Positions 1 to 7,931 are shown, numbered from the stretch's first letter. The stretch: 64,000 nucleotides of DNA from TMP-24 sp046348855 (GCA_046348855.1 JAXMDK010000012.1:74704-138703); one strand, 5' to 3'. Program-made: numbers and translations. The notes: generated by a model from the letters alone, not told the origin.

Positions 1-183
1 TCCATTCGGGAGGTGCGGGGCGCGCTGAAGCTGGTCCTTGAGGAAAGGATGAAGATTGCGGAATTCAGCAAAGATGCAGCCGGACGCGGCGGCGACGGCG
101 CAGACGGCGCGCTCGACTTCGACGCGGCACGGGCTGAAATCGGCCGCCGGCTGGCTTGCCTCCGCGACGCCGGAGGTGGTTGA
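1..183 (+). CDS. GTA protein g1 (likely small terminase), 3' end only
   Basis: The first reading frame is open from base 1 and stops at TGA 181-183, giving the last 60 residues of a protein whose start lies outside the window. The visible part contains a predicted helix (EVRGALKLVLEERMKIAEF) followed by a DFDAARAEIGRRLACLRDAG tail. Position directly before the large terminase matches g1 of the Rhodobacter capsulatus GTA cluster, whose product is regarded as the small terminase subunit that recognises DNA for packaging. The frame overlaps the terminase frame by about 128 bases if terminase starts at 56. The assignment rests on gene order and the open frame, not on a diagnostic motif. Confidence 0.6.
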   Translation, partial: SIREVRGALKLVLEERMKIAEFSKDAAGRGGDGADGALDFDAARAEIGRRLACLRDAGGG

Positions 184-1480
184 GGCGTTCCTCGGCTCGC
201 TGAGCAACGAGGCGCTTCTGGCGCTGCCGTGGCTGTTCGAGTTCTGGGCGCTGCCGCACCAGTTGGCGCCCGAAGGCATGTGGAAATCCTGGGTCATCAT
301 GGGCGGGCGCGGTGCGGGCAAGACCCGCGCGGGCGCCGAATGGGTCCGGGCGCAGGTCGAAGGGGCGCGGCCGCGCGATCCTGGTTTGGCGCGGCGGGTG
401 GCGCTGGTCGGCGAGACGGTCGATCAGGCGCGCGAGGTGATGGTGTTCGGCGAAAGCGGCATCCTGGCCTGTTCGCCGCCCGACCGCCGGCCGGTCTGGG
501 AGGCGGGGCGCAAGCGGCTGGTCTGGCCGAACGGCGCGGTGGCACAGGTTTTTTCGGCCCACGAGCCCGAAAGCCTGCGGGGGCCGCAGTTCGATGCGGC
601 CTGGGTGGATGAGCTGGCCAAGTGGAAGAAGGCCGAGGAAAGCTGGGACATGCTGCAATTCGCCCTGCGGCTGGGTGACAATCCGCAGCAGGTCGTCACC
701 ACGACCCCGAAGAACGTCGGTGTGCTGAAGGCGATCCTGAAGAACCCCTCGACCGTCGTGACCCATGCGCCGACCGAGGCGAACAAGGCCTATCTGGCCG
801 CCTCGTTCATGGAGGAGGTGCAGGCGCGCTATCGGGGAACGCGGCTGGGCCGGCAGGAGTTGGAGGGGCTGTTGCTGGAGGAGGTCGAGGGCGCGCTCTG
901 GACCACCGCGATGATCGAGGCGGCGCGGGCAGCGGAGCCGGGGCGGATGAGCCGGGTGGTGGTGGCGGTCGATCCCTCGGTTTCGGGGCGCGAGGGCGCC
1001 GATGAATGCGGGATTGTTGTAGTGGGCGCGCTGACCGAGGGGCCGCCGCAGGACTGGCGGGCCTGGGTTCTGGAGGATGCCACGGTTTCCGGCGGCTCGC
1101 CGCAGAAATGGGCCGAGGCGGTGGCGGCGGCCTATCACCGGCACGGTGCGCAGCGGGTGGTGGCCGAGGTCAACCAGGGCGGCGCGCTGGTCGAGAGCCT
1201 GATGCGGTCGGTCGATGCCTTCCTGCCGGTCACGAAGGTTTCGGCGACGCAGGGCAAGGCGGCGCGGGCCGAGCCGGTGGCGGCGCTTTACGAGCAGGGC
1301 CGGGTGCAGCATCTGCGCGGGCTGGGTGCCTTGGAGGACCAGATGTGCCGGATGGCGCGGGGCGGCTACCAGGGCAAGGGCAGTCCCGACCGGGTCGATG
1401 CGCTGGTCTGGGCGTTGACCGATCTGATGATCGACGCGGCGCGCGGGCGGCAGGGCGTGCCGCAGGTGCGCGGCCTGTAG
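56..1480 (+). CDS. GTA large terminase (g2)
   Basis: ATP-driven DNA packaging motor and headful nuclease of the gene transfer agent. Of 474 residues, a Walker A motif GGRGAGKT lies at 83-90, a Walker B-like AAWVDE at 181-186, and a C-terminal RNase H-like nuclease begins with VVVAVDPSVSG (Asp306), with further acidic positions in VVAEVNQGG and PDRVDALVWAL. The order ATPase then nuclease is that of phage TerL proteins. The start is uncertain: TTG at 56 has an AAAGG about 7 bases upstream, while ATG at 74 has only a weak ribosome site. Either start overlaps the end of g1, because conserved N-terminal sequence (AAGWLASATPE) already lies before the g1 stop. No frameshift or missing motif, so packaging function looks intact. 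Confidence 0.93.
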   Translation: MRNSAKMQPDAAATAQTARSTSTRHGLKSAAGWLASATPEVVEAFLGSLSNEALLALPWLFEFWALPHQLAPEGMWKSWVIMGGRGAGKTRAGAEWVRAQVEGARPRDPGLARRVALVGETVDQAREVMVFGESGILACSPPDRRPVWEAGRKRLVWPNGAVAQVFSAHEPESLRGPQFDAAWVDELAKWKKAEESWDMLQFALRLGDNPQQVVTTTPKNVGVLKAILKNPSTVVTHAPTEANKAYLAASFMEEVQARYRGTRLGRQELEGLLLEEVEGALWTTAMIEAARAAEPGRMSRVVVAVDPSVSGREGADECGIVVVGALTEGPPQDWRAWVLEDATVSGGSPQKWAEAVAAAYHRHGAQRVVAEVNQGGALVESLMRSVDAFLPVTKVSATQGKAARAEPVAALYEQGRVQHLRGLGALEDQMCRMARGGYQGKGSPDRVDALVWALTDLMIDAARGRQGVPQVRGL

Positions 1481-1510
1481 AACCCGCGCCCGGTCGTGGT
1501 CGCGGAACCT

Positions 1511-1540
1511 CCGGCGGGATATTTCGGCCAAGGTGAGGGC
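1511..1540 (+). repeat. GGGATATTT intergenic element, copy 1
   Basis: Short copy of a sequence that recurs near 38234, 46771 and (inverted) 60240. The core CGGGATATTT is at 1515-1524, preceded by CCTCC and followed by CGGCCAAGGTGAGGG, as in the other copies. It lies in the 101-base gap between terminase and portal genes. Unlike copies 2 and 3 it has no strong pair of hairpins in front of it. Confidence 0.6.
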
Positions 1541-1581
1541 GGATCGCGCCGGCTTTGACCAGTTGGATGATGGAGAACGGG

Positions 1582-2751
1582 ATGGGTTGGAGTTTTTTCC
1601 GGCGCGGCGAAGCCGTGCCCGAGGTCAAGGCCTCGGCAACCGGGCGGGTGATCGCCTGGGGATCCTCGGGGCGGGTTGCCTGGAGTCCGCGCGACGTGGT
1701 CAGCCTGACCCGGACCGGCTTTTCGGGCAATCCGGTCGGTTTTCGCGCCGTCAAGCTGATCGCCGAGGCCGCGGCCGCCCTGCCGCTGATCTGCCAGGAC
1801 CGCGACCGCCGCTATGATCTGCATCCGTTGATGGCGCTGATCCAGCGGCCGAACCCCGGCCAGGGGCGGGCCGAACTGTTCGAGGCGCTTTACGGCCAGA
1901 TCCTGCTGAGCGGGAACGGCTATGTCGAGGCGGTGGGCGCCGAGGGGCTGCCGGTGGAGTTGCATGTGCTGCGGTCGGACCGGATGAACCTGGTGCCGGG
2001 GGCAGATGGCTGGCCGGTGGCCTATGACTATGTGGTGGGCGGGCGGACGCACCGCTTCGACATGACCGGGCCGGTTGATCCGATCTGCCATATCCGCAGC
2101 TTCCATCCGCAGGACGATCACTATGGCCTGTCGCCGATGCAGGCGGCGGCTGTGGCGGTGGATGTGCACAATTCGGCAAGCGCCTGGTCGAAAGCGCTGC
2201 TGGACAATGCGGCGCGGCCGTCGGGGGCGATCGTCTACAAGGGCGTCGACGGGCAGGGGCAACTGTCGCCCGACCAGTACGACCGGCTGGTGAGCGAGAT
2301 GGAGATGCATCATCAGGGCGCGCGCAACGCCGGGCGGCCGATGCTGCTGGAAGGCGGGCTGGACTGGAAGCCGATGGGGTTCAGCCCCAGCGACATGGAA
2401 TTCCAGAAGACCAAGGAGGCGGCGGCGCGCGAAATCGCTGTGGCCTTCGGGGTGCCGCCGATGCTGTTGGGCATTCCGGGCGATGCGACCTATGCCAATT
2501 ATCAGGAGGCGAACCGCGCCTTCTTCCGGCTGACAGTCCTGCCGCTGGCGACGCGGGTGACGGCGGCGGTGAGCTATTGGCTGTCGACGCATCTGGGCGA
2601 GGAGGTCGAGCTGCGGCCCGATCTGGACCAGGTGCCGGCCCTGGCGGTCGAGCGCGACCAGCAGTGGAAGCGGGTCGGCGAGGCGACGTTCCTGACCGAC
2701 GCGGAAAAGCGGTTCATCCTTGGCCTGCCGCGCCTGCAGGACGAGGCCTGA
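1582..2751 (+). CDS. GTA portal protein (g3)
   Basis: Phage portal family protein of the HK97 class, forming the dodecameric ring through which DNA enters the capsid and to which the tail attaches. The conserved portal core is visible: a GFSGNPVGFRAVKLIAE segment near the N terminus, HPLMALIQRPNP, and the C-terminal GVPPMLLGIPGDATYANYQEA block typical of the family. The frame is open back to a TTG at 1555 and ATGs at 1567 and 1570, but ATG 1582 has the best ribosome site (GGAG ending 6 bases upstream) and gives a 389-residue protein starting MGWSFFRRGE. It ends one base before the ATG of the next gene, so translation is probably coupled. Confidence 0.93.
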   Translation: MGWSFFRRGEAVPEVKASATGRVIAWGSSGRVAWSPRDVVSLTRTGFSGNPVGFRAVKLIAEAAAALPLICQDRDRRYDLHPLMALIQRPNPGQGRAELFEALYGQILLSGNGYVEAVGAEGLPVELHVLRSDRMNLVPGADGWPVAYDYVVGGRTHRFDMTGPVDPICHIRSFHPQDDHYGLSPMQAAAVAVDVHNSASAWSKALLDNAARPSGAIVYKGVDGQGQLSPDQYDRLVSEMEMHHQGARNAGRPMLLEGGLDWKPMGFSPSDMEFQKTKEAAAREIAVAFGVPPMLLGIPGDATYANYQEANRAFFRLTVLPLATRVTAAVSYWLSTHLGEEVELRPDLDQVPALAVERDQQWKRVGEATFLTDAEKRFILGLPRLQDEA

Positions 2752-2752
2752 G

Positions 2753-2992
2753 ATGGTGCCGGGCAACGGGTCGCGGTTTCTGAAGGAGCCGTTCGACTGG
2801 ACGCGGGATCACCGCTTCGAGGCGACGGAGAAGATCATGGAAGTGCAGTTCCTGGCCGTCGAGCGGCGGCTGGAGCGGATCGAGGCGATGATCATCGGGG
2901 TCGAGAAGCGGATGTGGATGACGGTGTTCGGGGTCGTTGGCGTGATCCTGAGCCAGGCCGTCCAGTCGATCCTGCAGTTTTCGCCGAAATAG
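2753..2992 (+). CDS. GTA small protein g3.5
   Basis: A 79-residue protein beginning one base after the portal stop codon. It has a charged, helical N-terminal two thirds (FEATEKIMEVQFLAVERRLERIEAMI) that could form a coiled coil, then a C-terminal hydrophobic helix (TVFGVVGVILSQAVQSIL). Size and place between portal and protease match orf g3.5 of the R. capsulatus GTA, whose role in the particle is not established. The tail helix suggests membrane contact or packing into another hydrophobic surface, which is inference only. Start chosen as ATG 2753 because the upstream extension would lie inside the portal gene. Confidence 0.75.
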   Translation: MVPGNGSRFLKEPFDWTRDHRFEATEKIMEVQFLAVERRLERIEAMIIGVEKRMWMTVFGVVGVILSQAVQSILQFSPK

Positions 2993-3002
2993 GAGCCGGG
3001 GC

Positions 3003-3563
3003 ATGATGATGACGGAAAACGGGCTGGAGACGAAGTTCTGCCGGCTGGGCGAGGATCTGACGGTCGAGGGCGGTTGCCGGATCGAGGGCTATGCCTCGGT
3101 CTTCGGGGTGGCCGACCAGGGCAACGACGTGGTGATGGCCGGGGCCTATGGCCGGTCGCTGGCGCGAATGGGGGCCGAGGGGCGCGGGGTCAGGATGCTG
3201 TGGCAGCACGATCCCGGCCAGCCAATCGGGGTCTGGGACGAGGTGCGCGAGGACCAGAAGGGCCTGTGGGTTTCGGGCCGGATCCTGACCGACGTGGACA
3301 AGGGCCGCGAGGCGGCGGCTCTGATCGCGGCGGGGGCGATCGACGGGCTGTCCATCGGCTATCGGACGGTGATGGCGGAAAAGGACGCGAAGGGGCGCAG
3401 GCTGCTTCGCGAGGTGGAGCTGTGGGAAGTGTCGATTGTCACCTTTCCGATGCTTCCCGAAGCGCGGGTCGGCGCCAAGGCGGATGAAGGCCTGGCGCAG
3501 TCTCTTCAGGCATTGGCGGCGGTCCTTGCGGACGCGCGCCGGACATTGGCCAGGCGGCGCTGA
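3003..3563 (+). CDS. GTA prohead protease (g4)
   Basis: HK97-type prohead maturation protease (peptidase family S78), 186 residues. It would cleave the N-terminal scaffolding part of the capsid protein during head assembly. The family catalytic regions are visible: His in MLWQHDPGQPIGVW (about residue 67) and Ser in AGAIDGLSIGY (about residue 117), followed by the WEVSIVTFPMLPEARV block that ends the family core. It sits directly before the major capsid gene, as in HK97-like phages and in R. capsulatus. The start is the first of two tandem ATG codons, with GGAG (2995-2998) about 5 bases upstream. Confidence 0.92.
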   Translation: MMMTENGLETKFCRLGEDLTVEGGCRIEGYASVFGVADQGNDVVMAGAYGRSLARMGAEGRGVRMLWQHDPGQPIGVWDEVREDQKGLWVSGRILTDVDKGREAAALIAAGAIDGLSIGYRTVMAEKDAKGRRLLREVELWEVSIVTFPMLPEARVGAKADEGLAQSLQALAAVLADARRTLARRR

Positions 3564-3603
3564 GCTGCGGGCTGAACCAACCCCCAGATACGAGGTGATG
3601 GGA

Positions 3604-4800
3604 ATGAAGAAGACCGAGGTGCAGGCCCCGGCCGGGGAAGGCATGTCCGGCGCGCCGGCGCTGGACGTGAAGGCCGCGATGGCGGGGTTTCTCAGCGAGT
3701 TCAAGGGATTTCAGGACGACATGACATCGAAGCTGCAACAACAGGAAGAGCGACTGACCATGCTGGATCGCAAGTCTTACGCCGCCGGACGCCCGGCGCT
3801 GTCCACTGCCGCCGATCAGGGCGCGCCGCACCAGAAGGCCTTTGCCGACTATCTCCGCTCGGGCGATGACGCCGGCCTGCGCGGGCTGGTCCTGGAAGGC
3901 AAGGCCATGTCGACCACGGTCAGCGCCGATGGCGGGTTCCTCATCAATCCGCAGATGAACGACCGTATCCAGGGCGTCCTGCGGTCGACCGCCTCGATCC
4001 GTTCGATTGCGAACGTGGTCAACGTGGAGTCGAGTTCGTTCGACGTGGTGATCGACCGCACCGACCTGGGGACGGGCTGGGCGACCGAACTGGTGAATTT
4101 CGCCGAAACCGCGACGCCGGTGATCGAGCGGATTTCGATCCGCATCTATGAACTGGCGGCGATGCCGCGCGCCAGCCAGCGGCTCCTGGACGATGCGGCC
4201 TTCGATGTCGAGGGCTGGCTGGCCGAGCGGATCGCCAACCGCTTTGCCCGCGCCGAGGCACAGGCCTTCATCGCCGGGGACGGTGTGGACAAGCCCAAGG
4301 GCTTCCTGTCCTACAACAAGGTCGCCAACGCTTCGTGGGCCTGGGGGCAGCTGGGCTATGTGCCGACCGGCGGGGCGGCGGACTTCGCGCCGACCAATGC
4401 GTCGGACGCCATCGTCGATCTGGTCTATTCGCTGGGCGCGCAATACCGGGCGAACGCAACCTTCGTGATGAACTCGAAGACCGCCGGCGCGGTACGCAAG
4501 ATGAAGGACGCCGATGGCCGCTTCATGTGGTCGGATGGTTTGCAACTGGGCGAGCCGTCGCGGCTGATGGGCTATCCGGTGCTGATCGCCGAGGACATGC
4601 CCGACATTGCCGCCAGCGCCTATGCGATCGCCTTCGGCGACTTCCATGCTGGCTACACGGTGGCCGAGCGGCCGGACCTGCGGGTGCTGCGCGATCCCTT
4701 CTCGGTCAAGCCGCATGTGCTGTTCTACGCCTCGAAGCGCGTGGGCGGCGATGTGACCGACTTCAACGCGATCAAGCTTCTGAAGTTCGCGGTGTCCTAA
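3604..4800 (+). CDS. GTA major capsid protein (g5)
   Basis: HK97-fold major capsid protein, 398 residues, the same length as that of the R. capsulatus GTA as I recall it. The N-terminal roughly 110 residues are charged and helical (FKGFQDDMTSKLQQQEERLTM), as expected for the delta domain removed by the protease. The rest carries typical capsid segments such as VSADGGFLINPQM and KPHVLFYASKRVGGDV near the end. Start chosen at ATG 3604, with GAGGT 7 bases upstream; another ATG at 3598 is too close to that site. A pair of strong hairpins follows the stop codon, and the next gene begins only 90 bases later, the largest gap after g3 in the head genes. Confidence 0.95.
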   Translation: MKKTEVQAPAGEGMSGAPALDVKAAMAGFLSEFKGFQDDMTSKLQQQEERLTMLDRKSYAAGRPALSTAADQGAPHQKAFADYLRSGDDAGLRGLVLEGKAMSTTVSADGGFLINPQMNDRIQGVLRSTASIRSIANVVNVESSSFDVVIDRTDLGTGWATELVNFAETATPVIERISIRIYELAAMPRASQRLLDDAAFDVEGWLAERIANRFARAEAQAFIAGDGVDKPKGFLSYNKVANASWAWGQLGYVPTGGAADFAPTNASDAIVDLVYSLGAQYRANATFVMNSKTAGAVRKMKDADGRFMWSDGLQLGEPSRLMGYPVLIAEDMPDIAASAYAIAFGDFHAGYTVAERPDLRVLRDPFSVKPHVLFYASKRVGGDVTDFNAIKLLKFAVS

Positions 4801-4811
4801 GGGACAGGCGG

Positions 4812-4854
4812 GGCCTCCGGGGCGGTCGCCCCGGGGGCCGGGCGCATCGCGCCC
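4812..4854 (+). promoter_or_regulatory. Double hairpin after capsid gene
   Basis: Two inverted repeats follow the capsid stop codon at 4800. The first pairs GGCCTCCGGGGCG (4812-4824) with CGCCCCGGGGGCC (4827-4839), 13 pairs including one wobble around a 2-base turn. The second pairs GGGCGC (4840-4845) with GCGCCC (4849-4854). No run of T follows, so a plain intrinsic terminator is unlikely. An RNA-stabilising or partial-termination role that raises capsid over downstream products is inferred. Confidence 0.65.
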
Positions 4855-4889
4855 GTTGGTTCATACAAACAGACTGCCGGAGAGTGGGC

Positions 4890-5489
4890 ATGGAGCTGAC
4901 AGAGCAGACGGGCGTGCCGAGCGCGGCGCTGCCCCTACAGGAATTCAAGGATCATCTGCGGCTGGGAACCGGGTTCGCCGACGATACTGTGCAGGATGCG
5001 CTGGCCGAAGCCTATCTGCGGGCGGCGATGGCCGCGATCGAGGGGCGGATCGGCAAGGCGCTGATCGCCCGCGACTTTCTTCTGACGCTGGAGGATTGGC
5101 GCGACCCTGATGCACAGGCCCTGCCGCTGGCGCCGGTGACGGCGGTCGGTGCGGTGACCTTGCGGGATGCGGCGGGCAGCGCAACGGTCGTCGCGGCCAG
5201 TGCCTATCGGCTGCGGCGCGACATGCATCGGCCCAAGCTGGCGGGCGTGGGCGGGGCCTTGCCCGACGTGCCGGCCGACGGGACGGTCGAGATTGGTTTT
5301 ACCGCCGGGTTCGGTCCGGCCTGGTCGAACGTGCCGGGCGATCTGGCGCAGGCGGTGTTCCTGCTGGCGGCCGAGTTCCACGAAAACCGCCATCAGGGGA
5401 TCGAGCGGGGCGCGGCGCTGCCGGTGGGCGTGCTCGCCCTGATCGAGCGGTGGCGCACGGTGCGGGTTCTGGGCGGGGGCGAGGCATGA
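4890..5489 (+). CDS. GTA head-tail adaptor (g6)
   Basis: 199-residue protein of the phage gp6-like head-tail connector class, which binds under the portal as the first connector ring. Visible features are an N-terminal helical part (LPLQEFKDHLRLG and AYLRAAMAAIEGRIGKAL) and a beta-rich middle with LPLAPVTAVGAVTL, ending VGVLALIERWRTVRVLGG, all characteristic of the GTA adaptor. The frame is open far upstream through the capsid gene in another frame; ATG 4890 is the first start after the hairpin pair. It overlaps the next gene by the sequence ATGA. Confidence 0.88.
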   Translation: MELTEQTGVPSAALPLQEFKDHLRLGTGFADDTVQDALAEAYLRAAMAAIEGRIGKALIARDFLLTLEDWRDPDAQALPLAPVTAVGAVTLRDAAGSATVVAASAYRLRRDMHRPKLAGVGGALPDVPADGTVEIGFTAGFGPAWSNVPGDLAQAVFLLAAEFHENRHQGIERGAALPVGVLALIERWRTVRVLGGGEA

Positions 5490-5824
5490 GTGCGCCGCGG
5501 TTGAGCCGCAGGCTGACGCTGGAAGAGGCACAGCGGGTGCCAGACGGATCGGGCGGGTTCGGACTGACCTGGGTGGCCAAGGGCGTGCTTTGGGCCGAAG
5601 TCAGGGCCGGGGCGGGGCGCGAAAGGGCGGGCGAGTCGGTCACGGTGTCGGCGGTCGGCTACCGGATTACCGTGCGTGGGGCCCCCGAGGGTGCGCCGTC
5701 GCGGCCGCGCCCTGAACAGAGGTTCCGCGATGGGGTGCGGATCTACCGCATCCTGTCGGTCGCTGAAGCTGACGGGCTGGGGCTGTATCTGACCTGCCAG
5801 GCGAATGAGGAGATGCTGTCATGA
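5486..5824 (+). CDS. GTA head closure / stopper protein (g7)
   Basis: 112-residue protein of the phage head-tail joining (SPP1 gp16-like) type. The start ATG overlaps the g6 stop as ATGA, and its own stop overlaps the next start in the same way, a mark of translational coupling. The sequence shows the family pattern: LSRRLTLEEAQRVPDGSGG, then TWVAKGVLWAEVRAG and GYRITVRGAPEG beta strands, and VRIYRILSVAEADGLGLYLTCQ at the C terminus. In the GTA particle it would close the connector after packaging and mate with the tail terminator. Confidence 0.85.
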   Translation: MSAPRLSRRLTLEEAQRVPDGSGGFGLTWVAKGVLWAEVRAGAGRERAGESVTVSAVGYRITVRGAPEGAPSRPRPEQRFRDGVRIYRILSVAEADGLGLYLTCQANEEMLS

Positions 5825-6228
5825 GCTACGGCGCGGCGGCTGCCCTGCAGGCGGCGATCTATCAGCGGCTGAGAGCGGATACGGCGCTGGATGCGCTGGT
5901 CGGCGGGGCGATCTACGACGCGGCCCCGCCCGGTGTGACGGGCGGTACCTATGTGTCGATCGGCCCCGAGGTGGTGCGCGATGCCTCGACCAAGACCGAG
6001 CGGGGGGCCGAGCACGAGTTTTCGGTTTCGGTGGTCACGGATGCGGCGGGTTTCCAGGCGGCGAAGGCGGCCGCCGTGGCGGTGTCGGACGCGCTGACCG
6101 GCGCGACGCTGGTTCTGGCGCGCGGCAATCTGGTGGGCCTGTGGTTCCTGCGCGCCAGGGCGCGGCGGGTCGAAAATGCCGACACCCGGCGGATCGACCT
6201 GTTCTTCAAGGCGCGCATCGACGACTGA
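5821..6228 (+). CDS. GTA tail terminator, DUF3168 (g8)
   Basis: 135 residues, DUF3168 family. It starts with LQAAIYQRLRADTALDALVGG and includes the family strand GGTYVSIGPEVV and the C-terminal RRIDLFFKARID. Members cap the tail tube and join it to the head connector. The start ATG overlaps the previous stop by four bases. A 77-base gap follows before the major tail gene, in contrast to the overlaps upstream, so the next gene may have its own translation or transcription control. Confidence 0.88.
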   Translation: MSYGAAAALQAAIYQRLRADTALDALVGGAIYDAAPPGVTGGTYVSIGPEVVRDASTKTERGAEHEFSVSVVTDAAGFQAAKAAAVAVSDALTGATLVLARGNLVGLWFLRARARRVENADTRRIDLFFKARIDD

Positions 6229-6305
6229 GACTTGCGGAAAACGAACCATTCTTCAGCGGTTGGCGCATCTGAACGCCGATTGCTTTCACTTATCGGAGAA
6301 CTGAC

Positions 6306-6719
6306 ATGGCTGCCCAAAACGGCAAAGACCTGCTTATCAAGCTTGACCTGACGGGCGGGGGAACCTTTACCACGGTTGCCGGGCTGCGGGCGACCAAGAT
6401 CAGCTTCAACGCCGAGACGGTCGACGTGACCAGCCTGGAAAGCCAGGGCGGGTGGCGCGAACTGCTGGGAGGCGCGGGGGTCAGGTCGGCGAACGTGTCG
6501 GGCTCGGGCGTCTTTGTCGACGCGGCGACCGACGACCGGGCGCGACAGATCTTCTTTCAGGGAACGGTCGAGCAGTTTCAGGTGATCATCCCGAGCTTCG
6601 GGATCGTCGAAGGCCCGTTCCAGCTGACCTCGATCGAATATGCCGGCAGCTACAACGGCGAGGCGACCTATGAACTGAGCCTGGCTTCGGCCGGGGTGCT
6701 GACCTTCACGGCGCTCTGA
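6306..6719 (+). CDS. GTA major tail tube protein (g9)
   Basis: 137 residues, phage major tail protein of the TP901-1/GTA type; it polymerises into the short tail tube. Recognised from AAQNGKDLLIKLD at the start, the ISFNAETVDVTSLES strand pair, GGWRELLGGAGVRSANVSGSGVF and the closing ATYELSLASAGVLTF. The ATG has GGAG 7 bases upstream. It follows the second of the two longer gaps of the tail and head genes, consistent with a need for strong expression. The stop codon TGA overlaps the ATG of g10 by one base. Confidence 0.9.
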   Translation: MAAQNGKDLLIKLDLTGGGTFTTVAGLRATKISFNAETVDVTSLESQGGWRELLGGAGVRSANVSGSGVFVDAATDDRARQIFFQGTVEQFQVIIPSFGIVEGPFQLTSIEYAGSYNGEATYELSLASAGVLTFTAL

Positions 6720-7042
6720 TGGCGAACCCCTGGGCAGGCGAGGTGGCGGTCACGCTGAATGGCGAGGCGCGGGTGGCCCGGTTGACGTTGGGAGCGCTGG
6801 CCGAACTGGAGGCGGAACTGGCCACGGGGACGCTGGTCGAGTTGGCGGAACGATTCGAGGCCGGGCGGTTTTCGGCGCGCGACGTGCTGATGCTGGTGGC
6901 GGCGGGGCTGCGGGGCGGCGGCTGGCGGGGCACGGCGGCCGACCTGGTTGGAGCGGACCTCGGCGGCGGGCCGGTGGCGATGGTGCGGGTTGCGGCGGAA
7001 CTGCTGGTGCGGGCTTTTGCGGTGCCGGAGGGGCAGGGGTGA
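6719..7042 (+). CDS. GTA tail assembly chaperone (g10)
   Basis: 107-residue gene transfer agent family protein that in phage terms corresponds to the tail assembly chaperone bound to the tape measure during tail building. It begins ANPWAGEVAVTLNGEARVARLTLGAL, a beta hairpin then a helix, and ends VRVAAELLVRAFAVPEG. Its ATG shares a base with the previous stop, and its TGA overlaps the GTG start of g10.1. No slippery sequence for a programmed frameshift of the lambda gpG/gpGT kind was evident at the overlap; the second chaperone part is encoded as a separate small gene. Confidence 0.82.
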   Translation: MANPWAGEVAVTLNGEARVARLTLGALAELEAELATGTLVELAERFEAGRFSARDVLMLVAAGLRGGGWRGTAADLVGADLGGGPVAMVRVAAELLVRAFAVPEGQG

Positions 7043-7245
7043 GGCCGGGAGGACTGGACTGGCCGGGGCTGATGCGGGCCGGGATGTTGGGGCTGGGACT
7101 CCGGCCCGACGAATTCTGGCGGCTGACGCCGGCGGAGCTGGCGCTGATGCTGGGCGACCCGGCCGACGCGCGGCCGATGGGACGGGCGCAGCTGGACGAT
7201 CTCAGGCGGCGGTGGCCCGATGTGGGGCAGGAGGCGGACAAATGA
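7039..7245 (+). CDS. GTA small chaperone-like protein (g10.1)
   Basis: 68 residues, GTG start overlapping the previous stop by four bases. The sequence LDWPGLMRAGMLGLGLRPDEFWRLTPAELALML is the hallmark of the family found between g10 and the tape measure in GTAs and related prophages, where it occupies the place of the gpT half of lambda gpGT. It is followed by an arginine-rich helix (AQLDDLRRRWPDVG). Probable role: helping to load the tape measure, inferred from position. The stop overlaps the tape measure start as ATGA. Confidence 0.8.
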   Translation: MRPGGLDWPGLMRAGMLGLGLRPDEFWRLTPAELALMLGDPADARPMGRAQLDDLRRRWPDVGQEADK

Positions 7246-7922
7246 CAGAAGCGACGGGGTCGGCGGGCGCCGATGGAATCGACGGTCTGGCGCAGCAACT
7301 GGCGGGCCTCGAGCAGAGCCTGGGCGGCGCGCAGGCGATGGCGGCGGCATTCGATGCCGAATTGCAGGGCATGCGCGACAGCATGATCTTCACCACCCGC
7401 GAGGTGAACACGCTGTCGGTGGGCATCGGACGGGGGCTGAGGTCGGCATTTGATGGGCTGGTGTTCGACGGAATGAAGCTGTCGGACGCCTTGAAGTCGG
7501 TCGCCAAGTCGATGGTCGACAACGTCTATTCGGTGGCGATGCGGCCGGTCCAGAATGCGGTCGGCGGGGCGATTGCCGGCGGAATGAACAACCTGCTGAG
7601 CGGGCTGTTCCCCTTTGCCGATGGCGCGGCCTTTTCCCAGGGGCGGGTGACCGCCTTTGCCAAGGGCGGTGTGGTGAGCGCGCCCACGGGATTTGTGATG
7701 CGCGGCGGGCGTGGGCTGATGGGCGAGGCGGGGCCCGAGGCCATCATGCCTTTGGCGCGCGGGGCCGATGGCCGGCTCGGGGTGCAGGCGGCGGGCGGCG
7801 GGCGCCCGGTTCAGGTCACCGTCAATGTGACGACGCCCGACGTGCAGGGATTTCAGCGCAGTCAAAGCCAGATCGCGGCGCAGATGGCGCGGGCGCTGGC
7901 GCGCGGCGAACGGAACAGGTGA
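7242..7922 (+). CDS. GTA tape measure protein (g11)
   Basis: 226 residues. The C-terminal part has the usual tape-measure block FAKGGVVSAPTGFVMRGG followed by GEAGPEAIMPL and the ending VNVTTPDVQGFQRSQSQIAAQ. The N-terminal part is helical and rich in Gln, Ala and Leu (LAQQLAGLEQSLGGAQAMAAA). Such a short protein would set a tail far shorter than in most siphophages, which fits the stubby tail of Rhodobacter GTA. The frame is open further upstream but ATG 7242, overlapping the g10.1 stop, is the natural start. Confidence 0.88.
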   Translation: MTEATGSAGADGIDGLAQQLAGLEQSLGGAQAMAAAFDAELQGMRDSMIFTTREVNTLSVGIGRGLRSAFDGLVFDGMKLSDALKSVAKSMVDNVYSVAMRPVQNAVGGAIAGGMNNLLSGLFPFADGAAFSQGRVTAFAKGGVVSAPTGFVMRGGRGLMGEAGPEAIMPLARGADGRLGVQAAGGGRPVQVTVNVTTPDVQGFQRSQSQIAAQMARALARGERNR

Positions 7923-7931
7923 GGGGGGGCG

